DNA of 64,000 nucleotides, taken from positions 577,385,169 through 577,449,168 of the forward strand of contig NC_058519.1 in NCBI RefSeq assembly GCF_904849725.1, in the 5' to 3' direction. The notes under the pieces are model-generated. The model had not been told where the DNA came from and searched no databases. It saw only the letters and a program-made list of their open reading frames with translations. Every line of letters begins with the position of its first letter. Within the stretch, counting starts at the first letter, position 1. The stretch is from Hordeum vulgare subsp. vulgare (taxonomy: Eukaryota; Streptophyta; Magnoliopsida; Poales; Poaceae). The position numbers and the translations under genes were made by a program. Positions 54,185 to 64,000 of the stretch are shown here, one piece after another.

Positions 54185-54308
54185 CTTTTTAAATATATTT
54201 TTGCGCCACGTGACAAGGATGACGCGGGAGCGTGATCTATATGACCTCATTTTCTTATTTTTGACGATTACTGTGTGACTTTTCCCACCGCGCTTGACAC
54301 CCAACGAC

Positions 54309-54357
<49 letters not shown>

Positions 54358-54395
54358 TGGGGCAAGCATAAGGAACAAATAGATAGTTGCATGTC

Positions 54396-54515
54396 GGATG
54401 CGATCATACATGCACTAAAGCACCGGATCCCATCAGAACTCCGAAGTTAAGCGTGCTTGGGCGAGAGTAGTACTAGGATGGGTGACCTCCTGGGAAGTCC
54501 TCGTGTTGCATTCCC
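54396..54515 (+). rRNA. 5S rRNA gene, copy 164
   Basis: C15A and A16T. Unit 298 bp. Confidence 0.96.
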
Positions 54516-54693
54516 CTTTTTAAATATATTTTTGCGCCACGTGACAAGGATGACGCGGGACCGTGATCTATATGACCTCATTTTCTTATTTTTGACGATC
54601 ACTGTGTGACTTTTCCCACCGCGCTTGACACCCAACGACTAGTAGTAGTAGTAGTAGGGGTAAGCATAAGGAACAAATAGATAGTTGCATGTC

Positions 54694-54813
54694 GGATGCG
54701 ATCATACCAGCACTAAAGCACCGGATCCCATCAGAACTCCGAAGTTAAGCGTGCTTGGGCGAGAGTAGTACTAGGATGGGTGACCTCCTGGGAAGTCCTC
54801 GTGTTGCATTCCC
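54694..54813 (+). rRNA. 5S rRNA gene, copy 165
   Basis: Consensus. Unit 298 bp. Confidence 0.98.
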
Positions 54814-54991
54814 CTTTTTAAATATATTTTTGCGCCACGTGACAAGGATGACGCGGGACCGTGATCTATATGACCTTATTTTCTTATTTTTGACGATTAC
54901 TGTGTGACTTTTCCCATCGCGCTTGACACCCAACGACTAGTAGTAGTAGTAGTAGGGGCAAGCATAAGGAACAAATAGATAGTTGCATGTC

Positions 54992-55111
54992 GGATGCGAT
55001 CATACCAGCACTAAAGCAGCGGATCCCATCAGAACTCCGAAGTTAAGCGTGCTTGGGCGAGAGTAGTACTAGGATGGGTGACCTCCTGGGAAGTCCTCGT
55101 GTTGCATTCCC
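54992..55111 (+). rRNA. 5S rRNA gene, copy 166
   Basis: C28G; the spacer has GACGCGTGAACGTG. Unit 415 bp with a 45-repeat TAG tract. Confidence 0.97.
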
Positions 55112-55235
55112 CTTTTTAAATATATTTTTGCGCCACGTGACAAGGATGACGCGTGAACGTGATCTATATGACCTCATTTTCTTATTTTTGACGATTACTG
55201 TGTGACTTTTCCCACCGCGCTTGACACCCAACGAC

Positions 55236-55370
<135 letters not shown>

Positions 55371-55406
55371 GGGCAAGCATAAGGAACAAATAGATAGTTG
55401 CATGTT

Positions 55407-55526
55407 GGATGCGATCATATCAGCACTAAAGCACCGGATCCCATCAGAACTTCGAAGTTAAGCGTGCTTGGGCGAGAGTAGTACTAGGATGGGTGACCTC
55501 CTGGGAAGTCCTCGTGTTGCATTCAC
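55407..55526 (+). rRNA. 5S rRNA gene, copy 167
   Basis: C14T, C46T, C119A and T at -1. Unit 300 bp. Confidence 0.95.
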
Positions 55527-55706
55527 CTTTTTAAATATATTTTTGCGCCACGTGACAAGGATGACGCGGGAGCGTGATCTATATGACCTCATTTTCTTAT
55601 TTTTGACGATTACTGTGTGACTTTTCCCACCGCGCTTGACACCCAACGACTAGTAGTAGTAGTAGTAGTAGGGCAAGCATAAGGAACAAATAGATAGTTG
55701 CATGTC

Positions 55707-55826
55707 GGATGCGATCATACCAGCACTAAAGCACCGGATCCCATCAGAACTCCGAAGTTAAGCGTGCTTGGGCGAGAGTAGTACTAGGATGGGTGACCTC
55801 CTGGGAAGTCCTCGTGTTGCATTCCC
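55707..55826 (+). rRNA. 5S rRNA gene, copy 168
   Basis: Consensus. Unit 313 bp. Confidence 0.98.
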
Positions 55827-55950
55827 CTTTTTAAATATATTTTTGCGCCACGTGACAAGGATGACGCGGGAGCGTGATCTATATGACCTCATTTTCTTAT
55901 TTTTGACGATTACTGTGTGACTTTTCCCACCGCGCTTGACACCCAACGAC

Positions 55951-55983
<33 letters not shown>

Positions 55984-56019
55984 GGGCAAGCATAAGGAAC
56001 AAATAGATAGTTGCATGTC

Positions 56020-56139
56020 GGATGCGATCATACCAGCACTAAAGCACCGGATCCCATCAAAACTCCGAAGTTAAGCGTGTTTGGGCGAGAGTAGTACTAG
56101 GATGGGTGACCTCCTGGGAAGTCCTCGTGTTGCATTCCC
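56020..56139 (+). rRNA. 5S rRNA gene, copy 169
   Basis: G41A and C61T (A box). Unit 292 bp. Confidence 0.96.
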
Positions 56140-56311
56140 CTTTTTAAATATATTTTTGCGCCACGTGACAAGGATGACGCGGGAGCGTGATCTATATGAC
56201 CTCATTTTCTTATTTTTGACGATTACTGTGTGACTTTTCCCACCGCGCTTGACACCCAACGACTAGTAGTAGTAGGGGCAAGCATAAGGAACAAATAGAT
56301 AGTTGCATGTC

Positions 56312-56431
56312 GGATGCGATCATACCAGCACTAAAGCACCGGATCCCATCAGAACTCCGAAGTTAAGCGTGCTTGGGCGAGAGTAGTACTAGGATGGGTG
56401 ACCTCCTGGGAAGTCCTCGTGTTGCATTCCC
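56312..56431 (+). rRNA. 5S rRNA gene, copy 170
   Basis: Consensus. Unit 325 bp. Confidence 0.98.
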
Positions 56432-56636
56432 CTTTTTAAATATATTTTTGCGCCACGTGACAAGGATGACGCGGGAGCGTGATCTATATGACCTCATTTT
56501 CTTATTTTTGACGATTACTGTGTGACTTTTCCCACCGCGCTTGACACCCAACGACTAGTAGTAGTAGTAGTATTAGTAGTAGTAGTAGTAGTAGTAGTTG
56601 GGGCAAGCATAAGGAACAAATAGATAGTTGCATGTC

Positions 56637-56755
56637 GGATGCGATCATAACAGCACTAAAGCACCGGATCCCATCAGAACTCCGAAGTTAAGCGTGCTTG
56701 GGCGAGAGTAGTACTAGCATGGGTGACCTCCTGGAAGTCCTCGTGTTGCATTCCC
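56637..56755 (+). rRNA. 5S rRNA gene, copy 171
   Basis: C14A, G82C (C box) and one G of G97-G99 deleted; 119 nt. Unit 315 bp. Confidence 0.94.
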
Positions 56756-56951
56756 CTTTTTAAATATATTTTTGCGCCACGTGACAAGGATGACGCGGGA
56801 GCGTGATCTATATGACCTCATTTTCTTATTTTTGACGATTACTGTGTGACTTTTCCCACCGCGCTTGACACCCAACAATTAGTAGTAGTAGCAGTAGTAG
56901 TAGTAGTAGTAGTAGGGGCAAGCATAAGGAACAAATAGATAGTTGCATGTC

Positions 56952-57071
56952 GGATGCGATCATACCAGCACTAAAGCACCGGATCCCATCAGAACTTCGA
57001 AGTTAAGCGTGCTTGGGCGAGAGTAGTACTAGGATGGGTGACCTCCTCGGAAGTCCTCGTGTTGCATTCCC
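56952..57071 (+). rRNA. 5S rRNA gene, copy 172
   Basis: C46T and G97C; lengthened backup T-run. Unit 292 bp. Confidence 0.96.
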
Positions 57072-57243
57072 CTTTTTAAATATTTTTTTGCGCCACGTGA
57101 CAAGGATGACACGGGAGCGTGATCTATATGACCTCATTTTCTTATTTTTGACGATTACTGTGTGACTTTTCCCACCGCGCTTGACACCCAACGACTAGTA
57201 GTAGTAGGGGCAAGCATAAGGAACAAATAGATAGTTGCATGTC

Positions 57244-57363
57244 GGATGCGATCATAACAGCACTAAAGCACCGGATCCCATCAGAACTTCGAAGTTAAGC
57301 GTGCTTGGGCGAGAGTAGTACTAGGATGGGTGACCTCCTGGGAAGTCCTCGTGTTGCATTCCC
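57244..57363 (+). rRNA. 5S rRNA gene, copy 173
   Basis: C14A and C46T together. Unit 292 bp. Confidence 0.96.
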
Positions 57364-57535
57364 CTTTTTAAATATATTTTTGCGCCACGTGACAAGGATG
57401 ACGCGGGAGCGTGATCTATATGACCTCATTTTCTTATTTTTGACGATTACTGTGTGACTTTTCCCACCGCGCTTGACACCCAACGACTAGTAGTAGTAGG
57501 GGCAAGCATAAGGAACAAATAGATAGTTGCATGTC

Positions 57536-57655
57536 GGATGCGATCATACCAGCACTAAAGCACCGGATCCCATCAGAACTCCGAAGTTAAGCGTGCTTGG
57601 GCGAGAGTAGTACTAGGATGGGTGACCTCCTGGGAAGTCCTCGTGTTGCATTCCC
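57536..57655 (+). rRNA. 5S rRNA gene, copy 174
   Basis: Consensus. Unit 310 bp. Confidence 0.98.
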
Positions 57656-57845
57656 CTTTTTAAATATATTTTTGCGCCACGTGACAAGGATGACGCGGGA
57701 GCGTGATCTATATGACCTCATTTTCTTATTTTTGACGATTACTGTGTGACTTTTCCCACCGCGCTTGACACCCAACGACTAGTAGTAGTAGTAGTAGTAG
57801 TAGTAGTAGGGGCAAGCATAAGGAACAAATAGATAGTTGCATGTC

Positions 57846-57965
57846 GGATGCGATCATACCAGCACTAAAGCACCGGATCCCATCAAAACTCCGAAGTTAA
57901 GCGTGCTTGGGCGAGAGTAGTACTAGGATGGGTGACCTCCTGGGAAGTCCTCGTGTTGCATTCCC
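57846..57965 (+). rRNA. 5S rRNA gene, copy 175
   Basis: G41A. Unit 292 bp. Confidence 0.97.
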
Positions 57966-58137
57966 CTTTTTAAATATATTTTTGCGCCACGTGACAAGGA
58001 TGACGCGGGAGCGTGATCTATATGACCTCATTTTCTTATTTTTGACGATTACTGTGTGACTTTTCCCACCGCGCTTGACACCCAACGACTAGTAGTAGTA
58101 GGGGCAAGCATAAGGAACAAATAGATAGTTGCATGTC

Positions 58138-58257
58138 GGATGCGATCATACCAGCACTAAAGCACCGGATCCCATCAGAACTCCGAAGTTAAGCGTGCTT
58201 GGGCGAGAGTAGTACTAGGATGGGTGACCTCCTGGGAAGTCCTCGTGTTGCATTCCC
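58138..58257 (+). rRNA. 5S rRNA gene, copy 176
   Basis: Consensus. Unit 319 bp. Confidence 0.98.
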
Positions 58258-58381
58258 CTTTTTAAATATATTTTTGCGCCACGTGACAAGGATGACGCGG
58301 GAGCGTGATCTATATGACCTCATTTTCTTATTTTTGACGATTACTGTGTGACTTTTCCCACCGCGCTTGACACCCAACGAC

Positions 58382-58418
<37 letters not shown>

Positions 58419-58456
58419 TGGGGCAAGCATAAGGAACAAATAGATAGTTGCATGTC

Positions 58457-58575
58457 GGATGCGATCATAACAGCACTAAAGCACCGGATCCCATCAGAAC
58501 TCCGAAGTTAAGCGTGCTTGGGCGAGAGTAGTACTAGCATGGGTGACCTCCTGGAAGTCCTCGTGTTGCATTCCC
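58457..58575 (+). rRNA. 5S rRNA gene, copy 177
   Basis: C14A, G82C and one G of G97-G99 deleted; twin of copy 171. Unit 312 bp. Confidence 0.94.
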
Positions 58576-58768
58576 CTTTTTAAATATATTTTTGCGCCAC
58601 GTGACAAGGATGACGCGGGAGCGTGATCTATATGACCTCATTTTCTTATTTTTGACGATTACTGTGTGACTTTTCCCACCGCGCTTGACACCCAACAATT
58701 AGTAGTAGTAGCAGTAGTAGTAGTAGTAGTAGGGGCAAGCATAAGGAACAAATAGATAGTTGCATGTC

Positions 58769-58888
58769 GGATGCGATCATACCAGCACTAAAGCACCGGA
58801 TCCCATCAGAACTTCGAAGTTAAGCGTGCTTGGGCGAGAGTAGTACTAGGATGGGTGACCTCCTGGGAAGTCCTCGTGTTGCATTCCC
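58769..58888 (+). rRNA. 5S rRNA gene, copy 178
   Basis: C46T; lengthened backup T-run and GACACGGG in the spacer, as after copy 172. Unit 292 bp. Confidence 0.97.
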
Positions 58889-59060
58889 CTTTTTAAATAT
58901 TTTTTTGCGCCACGTGACAAGGATGACACGGGAGCGTGATCTATATGACCTCATTTTCTTATTTTTGACGATTACTGTGTGACTTTTCCCACCGCGCTTG
59001 ACACCCAACGACTAGTAGTAGTAGGGGCAAGCATAAGGAACAAATAGATAGTTGCATGTC

Positions 59061-59180
59061 GGATGCGATCATAACAGCACTAAAGCACCGGATCCCATCA
59101 GAACTTCGAAGTTAAGCGTGCTTGGGCGAGAGTAGTACTAGGATGGGTGACCTCCTGGGAAGTCCTCGTGTTGCATTCCC
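59061..59180 (+). rRNA. 5S rRNA gene, copy 179
   Basis: C14A and C46T; the spacer ends CCAACAATTAG with CAG-interrupted repeats. Unit 313 bp. Confidence 0.96.
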
Positions 59181-59373
59181 CTTTTTAAATATATTTTTGC
59201 GCCACGTGACAAGGATGACGCGGGAGCGTGATCTATATGACCTCATTTTCTTATTTTTGACGATTACTGTGTGACTTTTCCCACTGCGCTTGACACCCAA
59301 CAATTAGTAGTAGTAGCAGCAGTAGTAGTAGTAGTAGGGGCAAGCATAAGGAACAAATAGATAGTTGCATGTC

Positions 59374-59493
59374 GGATGCGATCATACCAGCACTAAAGCA
59401 CCGGATCCCATCAGAACTTCGAAGTTAAGCGTGCTTGGGCGAGAGTAGTACTAGGATGGGTGACCTCCTGGGAAGTCCTCGTGTTGCATTCCC
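59374..59493 (+). rRNA. 5S rRNA gene, copy 180
   Basis: C46T. Unit 292 bp. Confidence 0.97.
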
Positions 59494-59665
59494 CTTTTTA
59501 AATATATTTTTGCGCCACGTGACAAGGATGACGCGGGAGCGTGATCTATATGACCTCATTTTCTTATTTTTGACGATTACTGTGTGACTTTTCCCACCGC
59601 GCTTGACACCCAACGACTAGTAGTAGTAGGGGCAAGCATAAGGAACAAATAGATAGTTGCATGTC

Positions 59666-59785
59666 GGATGCGATCATACCAGCACTAAAGCACCGGATCC
59701 CATCAGAACTCGGAAGTTAAGCGTGCTTGGGCGAGAGTAGTACTAGGATGGGTCACCTCCTGGGAAGTCCTCGTGTTGCATTCCC
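59666..59785 (+). rRNA. 5S rRNA gene, copy 181
   Basis: C47G and G89C. Unit 300 bp. Confidence 0.96.
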
Positions 59786-59965
59786 CTTTTTAAATATATT
59801 TTTGCGCCACGTGACAAGGACGACGCGGGACCGTGATCTATATGACCTCATTTTCTTATTTTTGACGATTACTGTGTGACTTTTCCCACCGCGCTTGACA
59901 CCCAACGACTAGTAGTAGTAGTAGTAGTAGGGCAAGCATAAGGAACAAATAGATAGTTGCATGTC

Positions 59966-60085
59966 GGATGCGATCATACCAGCACTAAAGCATCGGATCC
60001 CATCAGAACTCCGAAGTTAAGCGTGCTTGGGCGAGAGTAGTACTAGGATGGGTGACCTCCTGGGAAGTCCTTGTGTTGCATTCCC
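59966..60085 (+). rRNA. 5S rRNA gene, copy 182
   Basis: C28T and C107T; first terminator run T4. Unit 322 bp. Confidence 0.96.
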
Positions 60086-60209
60086 CCTTTTAAATATATT
60101 TTTGCGCCACGTGACAAGGATGACGCGGGAGCGTGATCTATATGACCTCATTTTCTTATTTTTGACGATTACTGTGTGACTTTTCCCACCGCGCTTGACA
60201 CCCAACGAC

Positions 60210-60249
<40 letters not shown>

Positions 60250-60287
60250 TGGGGCAAGCATAAGGAACAAATAGATAGTTGCATGTC

Positions 60288-60407
60288 GGATGCGATCATA
60301 CCAGCACTAAAGCACCGGATCCCATCAGAACTCCGAAGTTAAGCGTGCTTGGGCGAGAGTAGTACTAGGATGGGTGACCTCCTGGGAAGTCCTCGTGTTG
60401 CATTCCC
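60288..60407 (+). rRNA. 5S rRNA gene, copy 183
   Basis: Consensus. Unit 298 bp. Confidence 0.98.
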
Positions 60408-60585
60408 CTTTTTAAATATATTTTTGCGCCACGTGACAAGGATGACGCGGGACCGTGATCTATATGACCTCATTTTCTTATTTTTGACGATTACTGTGTG
60501 ACTTTTCCCATCGCGCTTGACACCCAACGACTAGTAGTAGTAGTAGTAGGGGCAAGCATAAGGAACAAATAGATAGTTGCATGTC

Positions 60586-60705
60586 GGATGCGATCATACC
60601 AGCACTAAAGCACCGGATCCCATCAGAACTCCGAAGTTAAGCGTGCTTGGGCGAGAGTAGTACTAGGATGGGTGACCTCCTGGGAAGTCCTCGTGTTGCA
60701 TTCCC
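60586..60705 (+). rRNA. 5S rRNA gene, copy 184
   Basis: Consensus gene; the spacer has GACGCGTGAACGTG. Unit 370 bp. Confidence 0.98.
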
Positions 60706-60829
60706 CTTTTTAAATATATTTTTGCGCCACGTGACAAGGATGACGCGTGAACGTGATCTATATGACCTCATTTTCTTATTTTTGACGATTACTGTGTGAC
60801 TTTTCCCACCGCGCTTGACACCCAACGAC

Positions 60830-60919
<90 letters not shown>
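60830..60919 (+). repeat. (TAG)30 microsatellite
   Basis: 90 bases, in a unit of the GACGCGTGAACGTG spacer type. Confidence 0.95.
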
Positions 60920-60955
60920 GGGCAAGCATAAGGAACAAATAGATAGTTGCATGTT

Positions 60956-61075
60956 GGATGCGATCATACCAGCACTAAAGCACCGGATCCCATCAGAACT
61001 TCGAAGTTAAGCGTGCTTGGGCGAGAGTAGTACTAGGATGGGTGACCTCCTGGGAAGTCCTCGTGTTGCATTCCC
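60956..61075 (+). rRNA. 5S rRNA gene, copy 185
   Basis: C46T and T at -1; first terminator run T4. Unit 300 bp. Confidence 0.96.
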
Positions 61076-61255
61076 CTTTTAAAATATATTTTTGCGCCAC
61101 GTGACAAGGATGACGCGGGACCGTGATCTATATGACCTCATTTTCTTATTTTTGACGATTACTGTGTGACTTTTCCCACCGCGCTTGACACCCAACGACT
61201 AGTAGTAGTAGTAGTAGTAGGGCAAGCATAAGGAACAAATAGATAGTTGCATGTA

Positions 61256-61375
61256 GGATGCGATCATACCAGCACTAATGCACCGGATCCCATCAGAACT
61301 CCGAAGTTAAGCGTGCTTGGGCGAGAGTAGTACTAGGATGGGTGACCTCCTGGGAAGTCCTCGTGTTGCATTCCC
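61256..61375 (+). rRNA. 5S rRNA gene, copy 186
   Basis: A24T and A at -1. Unit 319 bp. Confidence 0.97.
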
Positions 61376-61499
61376 CTTTTTAAATATATTTTTGCGCCAC
61401 GTGACAAGGATGACGCGGGAGCGTGATCTATATGACCTCATTTTCTTATTTTTGACGATTACTGTGTGAATTTTCCCACCGCGCTTGACACCCAACGAC

Positions 61500-61538
<39 letters not shown>

Positions 61539-61574
61539 GGGCAAGCATAAGGAACAAATAGATAGTTGCATGTC

Positions 61575-61694
61575 GGATGCGATCATACCAGCACTAAAGC
61601 ACCGGATCCCATCAGAACTCCGAAGTTAAGCGTGCTTGGGCGAGAGTAGTACTAGGATGGGTGACCTCCTGGGAAGTCCTCGTGTTGCATTCCC
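61575..61694 (+). rRNA. 5S rRNA gene, copy 187
   Basis: Consensus. Unit 292 bp. Confidence 0.98.
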
Positions 61695-61866
61695 CTTTTT
61701 AAATATATTTTTGCGCCACGTGACAAGGATGACGCGGGAGCGTGATCTATATGACCTCATTTTCTTATTTTTGACGATTACTGTGTGACTTTTCCCAGCG
61801 CGCTTGACACCCAACGACTAGTAGTAGTAGGGGCAAGCATAAGGAACAAATAGATAGTTGCATGTC

Positions 61867-61986
61867 GGATGCGATCATACCAGCACTAAAGCACCGGATC
61901 CCATCAGAACTCCGAAGTTAAGCGTGCTTGGGCGAGAGTAGTACTAGGATTGGTGACCTCGTGGGAAGTCCTCGTGTTGCATTCCC
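61867..61986 (+). rRNA. 5S rRNA gene, copy 188
   Basis: G85T and C95G (both in the C box). Unit 346 bp. Confidence 0.96.
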
Positions 61987-62110
61987 CTTTTTAAATATAT
62001 TTTTGCGCCACGTGACAAGGATGACGCGGGAGCGTGATCTATATGACCTCATTTTCTTATTTTTGACGATTACTGTGTGACTTTTCCCACCGCACTTGAC
62101 ACCCAACGAC

Positions 62111-62174
<64 letters not shown>

Positions 62175-62212
62175 TGGGGAAAGCATAAGGAACAAATAGA
62201 TAGTTGCATGTC

Positions 62213-62332
62213 GGATGCGATCATAACAGCACTAAAGCACCCGATCCCATCAGAACTCCGAAGTTAAGCGTGCTTGGGCGAGAGTAGTACTAGGATGGGT
62301 GACCTCCTGGGAAGTCCTCGTGTTGCATTCCC
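62213..62332 (+). rRNA. 5S rRNA gene, copy 189
   Basis: C14A and G30C. Unit 313 bp. Confidence 0.96.
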
Positions 62333-62525
62333 CTTTTTAAATATATTTTTGCGCCACGTGACAAGGATGACGCGGGAGCGTGATCTATATGACCTCATTT
62401 TCTTATTTTTGACGATTACTGTGTGACTTTTCCCACCGCGCTTGACACCCAACAATTAGTAGTAGTAGCAGCAGTAGTAGTAGTAGTAGGGGCAAGCATA
62501 AGGAACAAATAGATAGTTGCATGTC

Positions 62526-62645
62526 GGATGCGATCATACCAGCACTAAAGCACCGGATCCCATCAGAACTTCGAAGTTAAGCGTGCTTGGGCGAGAGTAG
62601 TACTAGGATGGGTGACCTCCTGGGAAGTCCTCGTGTTGCATTCCC
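62526..62645 (+). rRNA. 5S rRNA gene, copy 190
   Basis: C46T. Unit 292 bp. Confidence 0.97.
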
Positions 62646-62817
62646 CTTTTTAAATATATTTTTGCGCCACGTGACAAGGATGACGCGGGAGCGTGATCTA
62701 TATGACCTCATTTTCTTATTTTTGACGATTACTGTGTGACTTTTCCCACCGCGCTTGACACCCAACGACTAGTAGTAGTAGGGGCAAGCATAAGGAACAA
62801 ATAGATAGTTGCATGTC

Positions 62818-62937
62818 GGATGCGATCATACCAGCACTAAAGCACCGGATCCCATCAGAACTCGGAAGTTAAGCGTGCTTGGGCGAGAGTAGTACTAGGA
62901 TGGGTCACCTCCTGGGAAGTCCTCGTGTTGCATTCCC
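62818..62937 (+). rRNA. 5S rRNA gene, copy 191
   Basis: C47G and G89C. Unit 316 bp. Confidence 0.96.
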
Positions 62938-63061
62938 CTTTTTAAATATATTTTTGCGCCACGTGACAAGGATGACGCGGGAGCGTGATCTATATGACCT
63001 CATTTTCTTATTTTTGACGATTAATGTGTGACTTTTCCCACCGCGCTTGACACCCAACGAC

Positions 63062-63095
<34 letters not shown>

Positions 63096-63133
63096 TGGGG
63101 CAAGCATAAGGAACAAATAGATAGTTGCATGTC

Positions 63134-63253
63134 GGATGCGATCATAACAGCACTAAAGCACCGGATCCCATCAGAACTCTGAAGTTAAGCGTACTTGGGC
63201 AAGAGTAGTACTAGGATGGGTGACCTCCTGGGAAGTCCTCGTGTTGCATTCCC
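63134..63253 (+). rRNA. 5S rRNA gene, copy 192
   Basis: C14A, C47T, G60A (A box), G68A (IE). Unit 301 bp. Confidence 0.94.
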
Positions 63254-63434
63254 CTTTTTAAATATATTTTTGCGCCACGTGACAAGGATGACGCGGGACC
63301 GTGATCTATATGACCTCATTTTCTTATTTTTGACGATTACTGTGTGACTTTTCCCACCGCGCTTGACACCCAACGACTAGTAGTAGTAGTAGTAGTAGGG
63401 GCAAGCATAAGGAACAAATAGATAGTTGCATGTC

Positions 63435-63554
63435 GGATGTGATCATACCAGCACTAAAGCACCGGATCCCATCAGAACTCCGAAGTTAAGCGTGCTTGGG
63501 CGAAAGTAGTACTAGGATGGGTGACCTCCTGGGAAGTCCTCGAGTTGCATTCCC
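63435..63554 (+). rRNA. 5S rRNA gene, copy 193
   Basis: C6T, G70A (IE), T109A. Unit 319 bp. Confidence 0.95.
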
Positions 63555-63753
63555 CTTTTTAAATATATTTTTGCGCCACGTGACAAGGATGACGCGGGAG
63601 CGTGATCTATATGACCTCATTTTCTTATTTTTGACGATTACTGTGTGACTTTTCCCACCGCGCTTGACACCCAACGACTAGTAGTAGTAGCAGTAGTAGT
63701 AGTAGTAGTAGTAGTAGGGGCCAGCATAAGGAACAAATAGATAGTTGCATGTC

Positions 63754-63872
63754 GGATGCGATCATACCAGCACTAAAGCACCGGATCCCATCTAATTCCG
63801 AAGTTAAGCGTGCTTGGGCGAGAGTAGTACTAGGATGGGTGACCTCCTGGGAAGTCCTCGTGTTGCATTCCC
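63754..63872 (+). rRNA. 5S rRNA gene, copy 194
   Basis: 119 nt: one base is lost and two are changed around positions 40-44 (ATCTAATTCCG for ATCAGAACTCCG). Last gene of the window. Confidence 0.94.
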
Positions 63873-64000
63873 CTTTTTAAATATATTTTTGCGCCACGTG
63901 ACAAGGATGACGCGGGAGCGTGATCTATATGACCTCATTTTCTTATTTTTGACGATTACTGTGTGACTTTTCCCACCGCGCTTGACACCCAACGAATAGT

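Overview
The window is almost entirely one tandem array of plant 5S rRNA genes, all on the + strand, interrupted once by a complete-looking Tc1/mariner-type DNA transposon (plant mariner-like element, MLE). The 5S sequence, the RNA polymerase III layout (internal A box, IE and C box, T5 terminator) and the transposon ends (CTCCCTCCGG..., TA target duplication, DD39D transposase) all point to a flowering plant. The TIR type suggests a grass, possibly Oryza; that is inference and no species marker is visible.

Layout: positions 1-38798 hold 126 5S copies (115 full length, 11 truncated or internally deleted). Positions 38801-42688 are the MLE, flanked by TA at 38799-38800 and 42689-42690. Positions 42691-64000 hold 68 more copies, all about full length. 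A typical unit is 290-350 bp: a 120-nt 5S gene, a CTTTTT terminator, a 100-110 bp spacer with a CACGTG hexamer, a (TAG)n microsatellite of 3 to 56 repeats that accounts for most of the length variation, and a 38-40 bp 5' flank. About 40 copies match the consensus exactly; the rest carry one to four substitutions or a one-base deletion. Linked variants recur in blocks, which shows higher-order repeats: a roughly 9-kb duplication (1-9.0 kb and 17.07-25.1 kb), 3-unit and 5-unit tandem blocks at 9.6-15.2 kb, dimers at 27-35 kb, a roughly 3.8-kb block seen twice at 31.5-38.5 kb, and 3-3.5 kb blocks after the transposon. In the 5S entries, substitutions are numbered along the 120-nt gene, and 'unit' is the distance to the next gene start.

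The transposon has perfect 32-bp terminal inverted repeats. On the + strand it carries a transposase gene that reads as three phase-compatible exons (39296-39407, 39491-39985, 40123-41417; 633 residues) with two helix-turn-helix segments and the three catalytic aspartates. On the - strand, converging on it, lies a 233-residue acidic coiled-coil ORF (42397-41696) that I do not recognise. Both genes look undamaged, so the element may be young and autonomous. The convergent second gene is the best candidate here for something undescribed.

The many small - strand frames across the 5S units are shadows of the repeat and are not genes.
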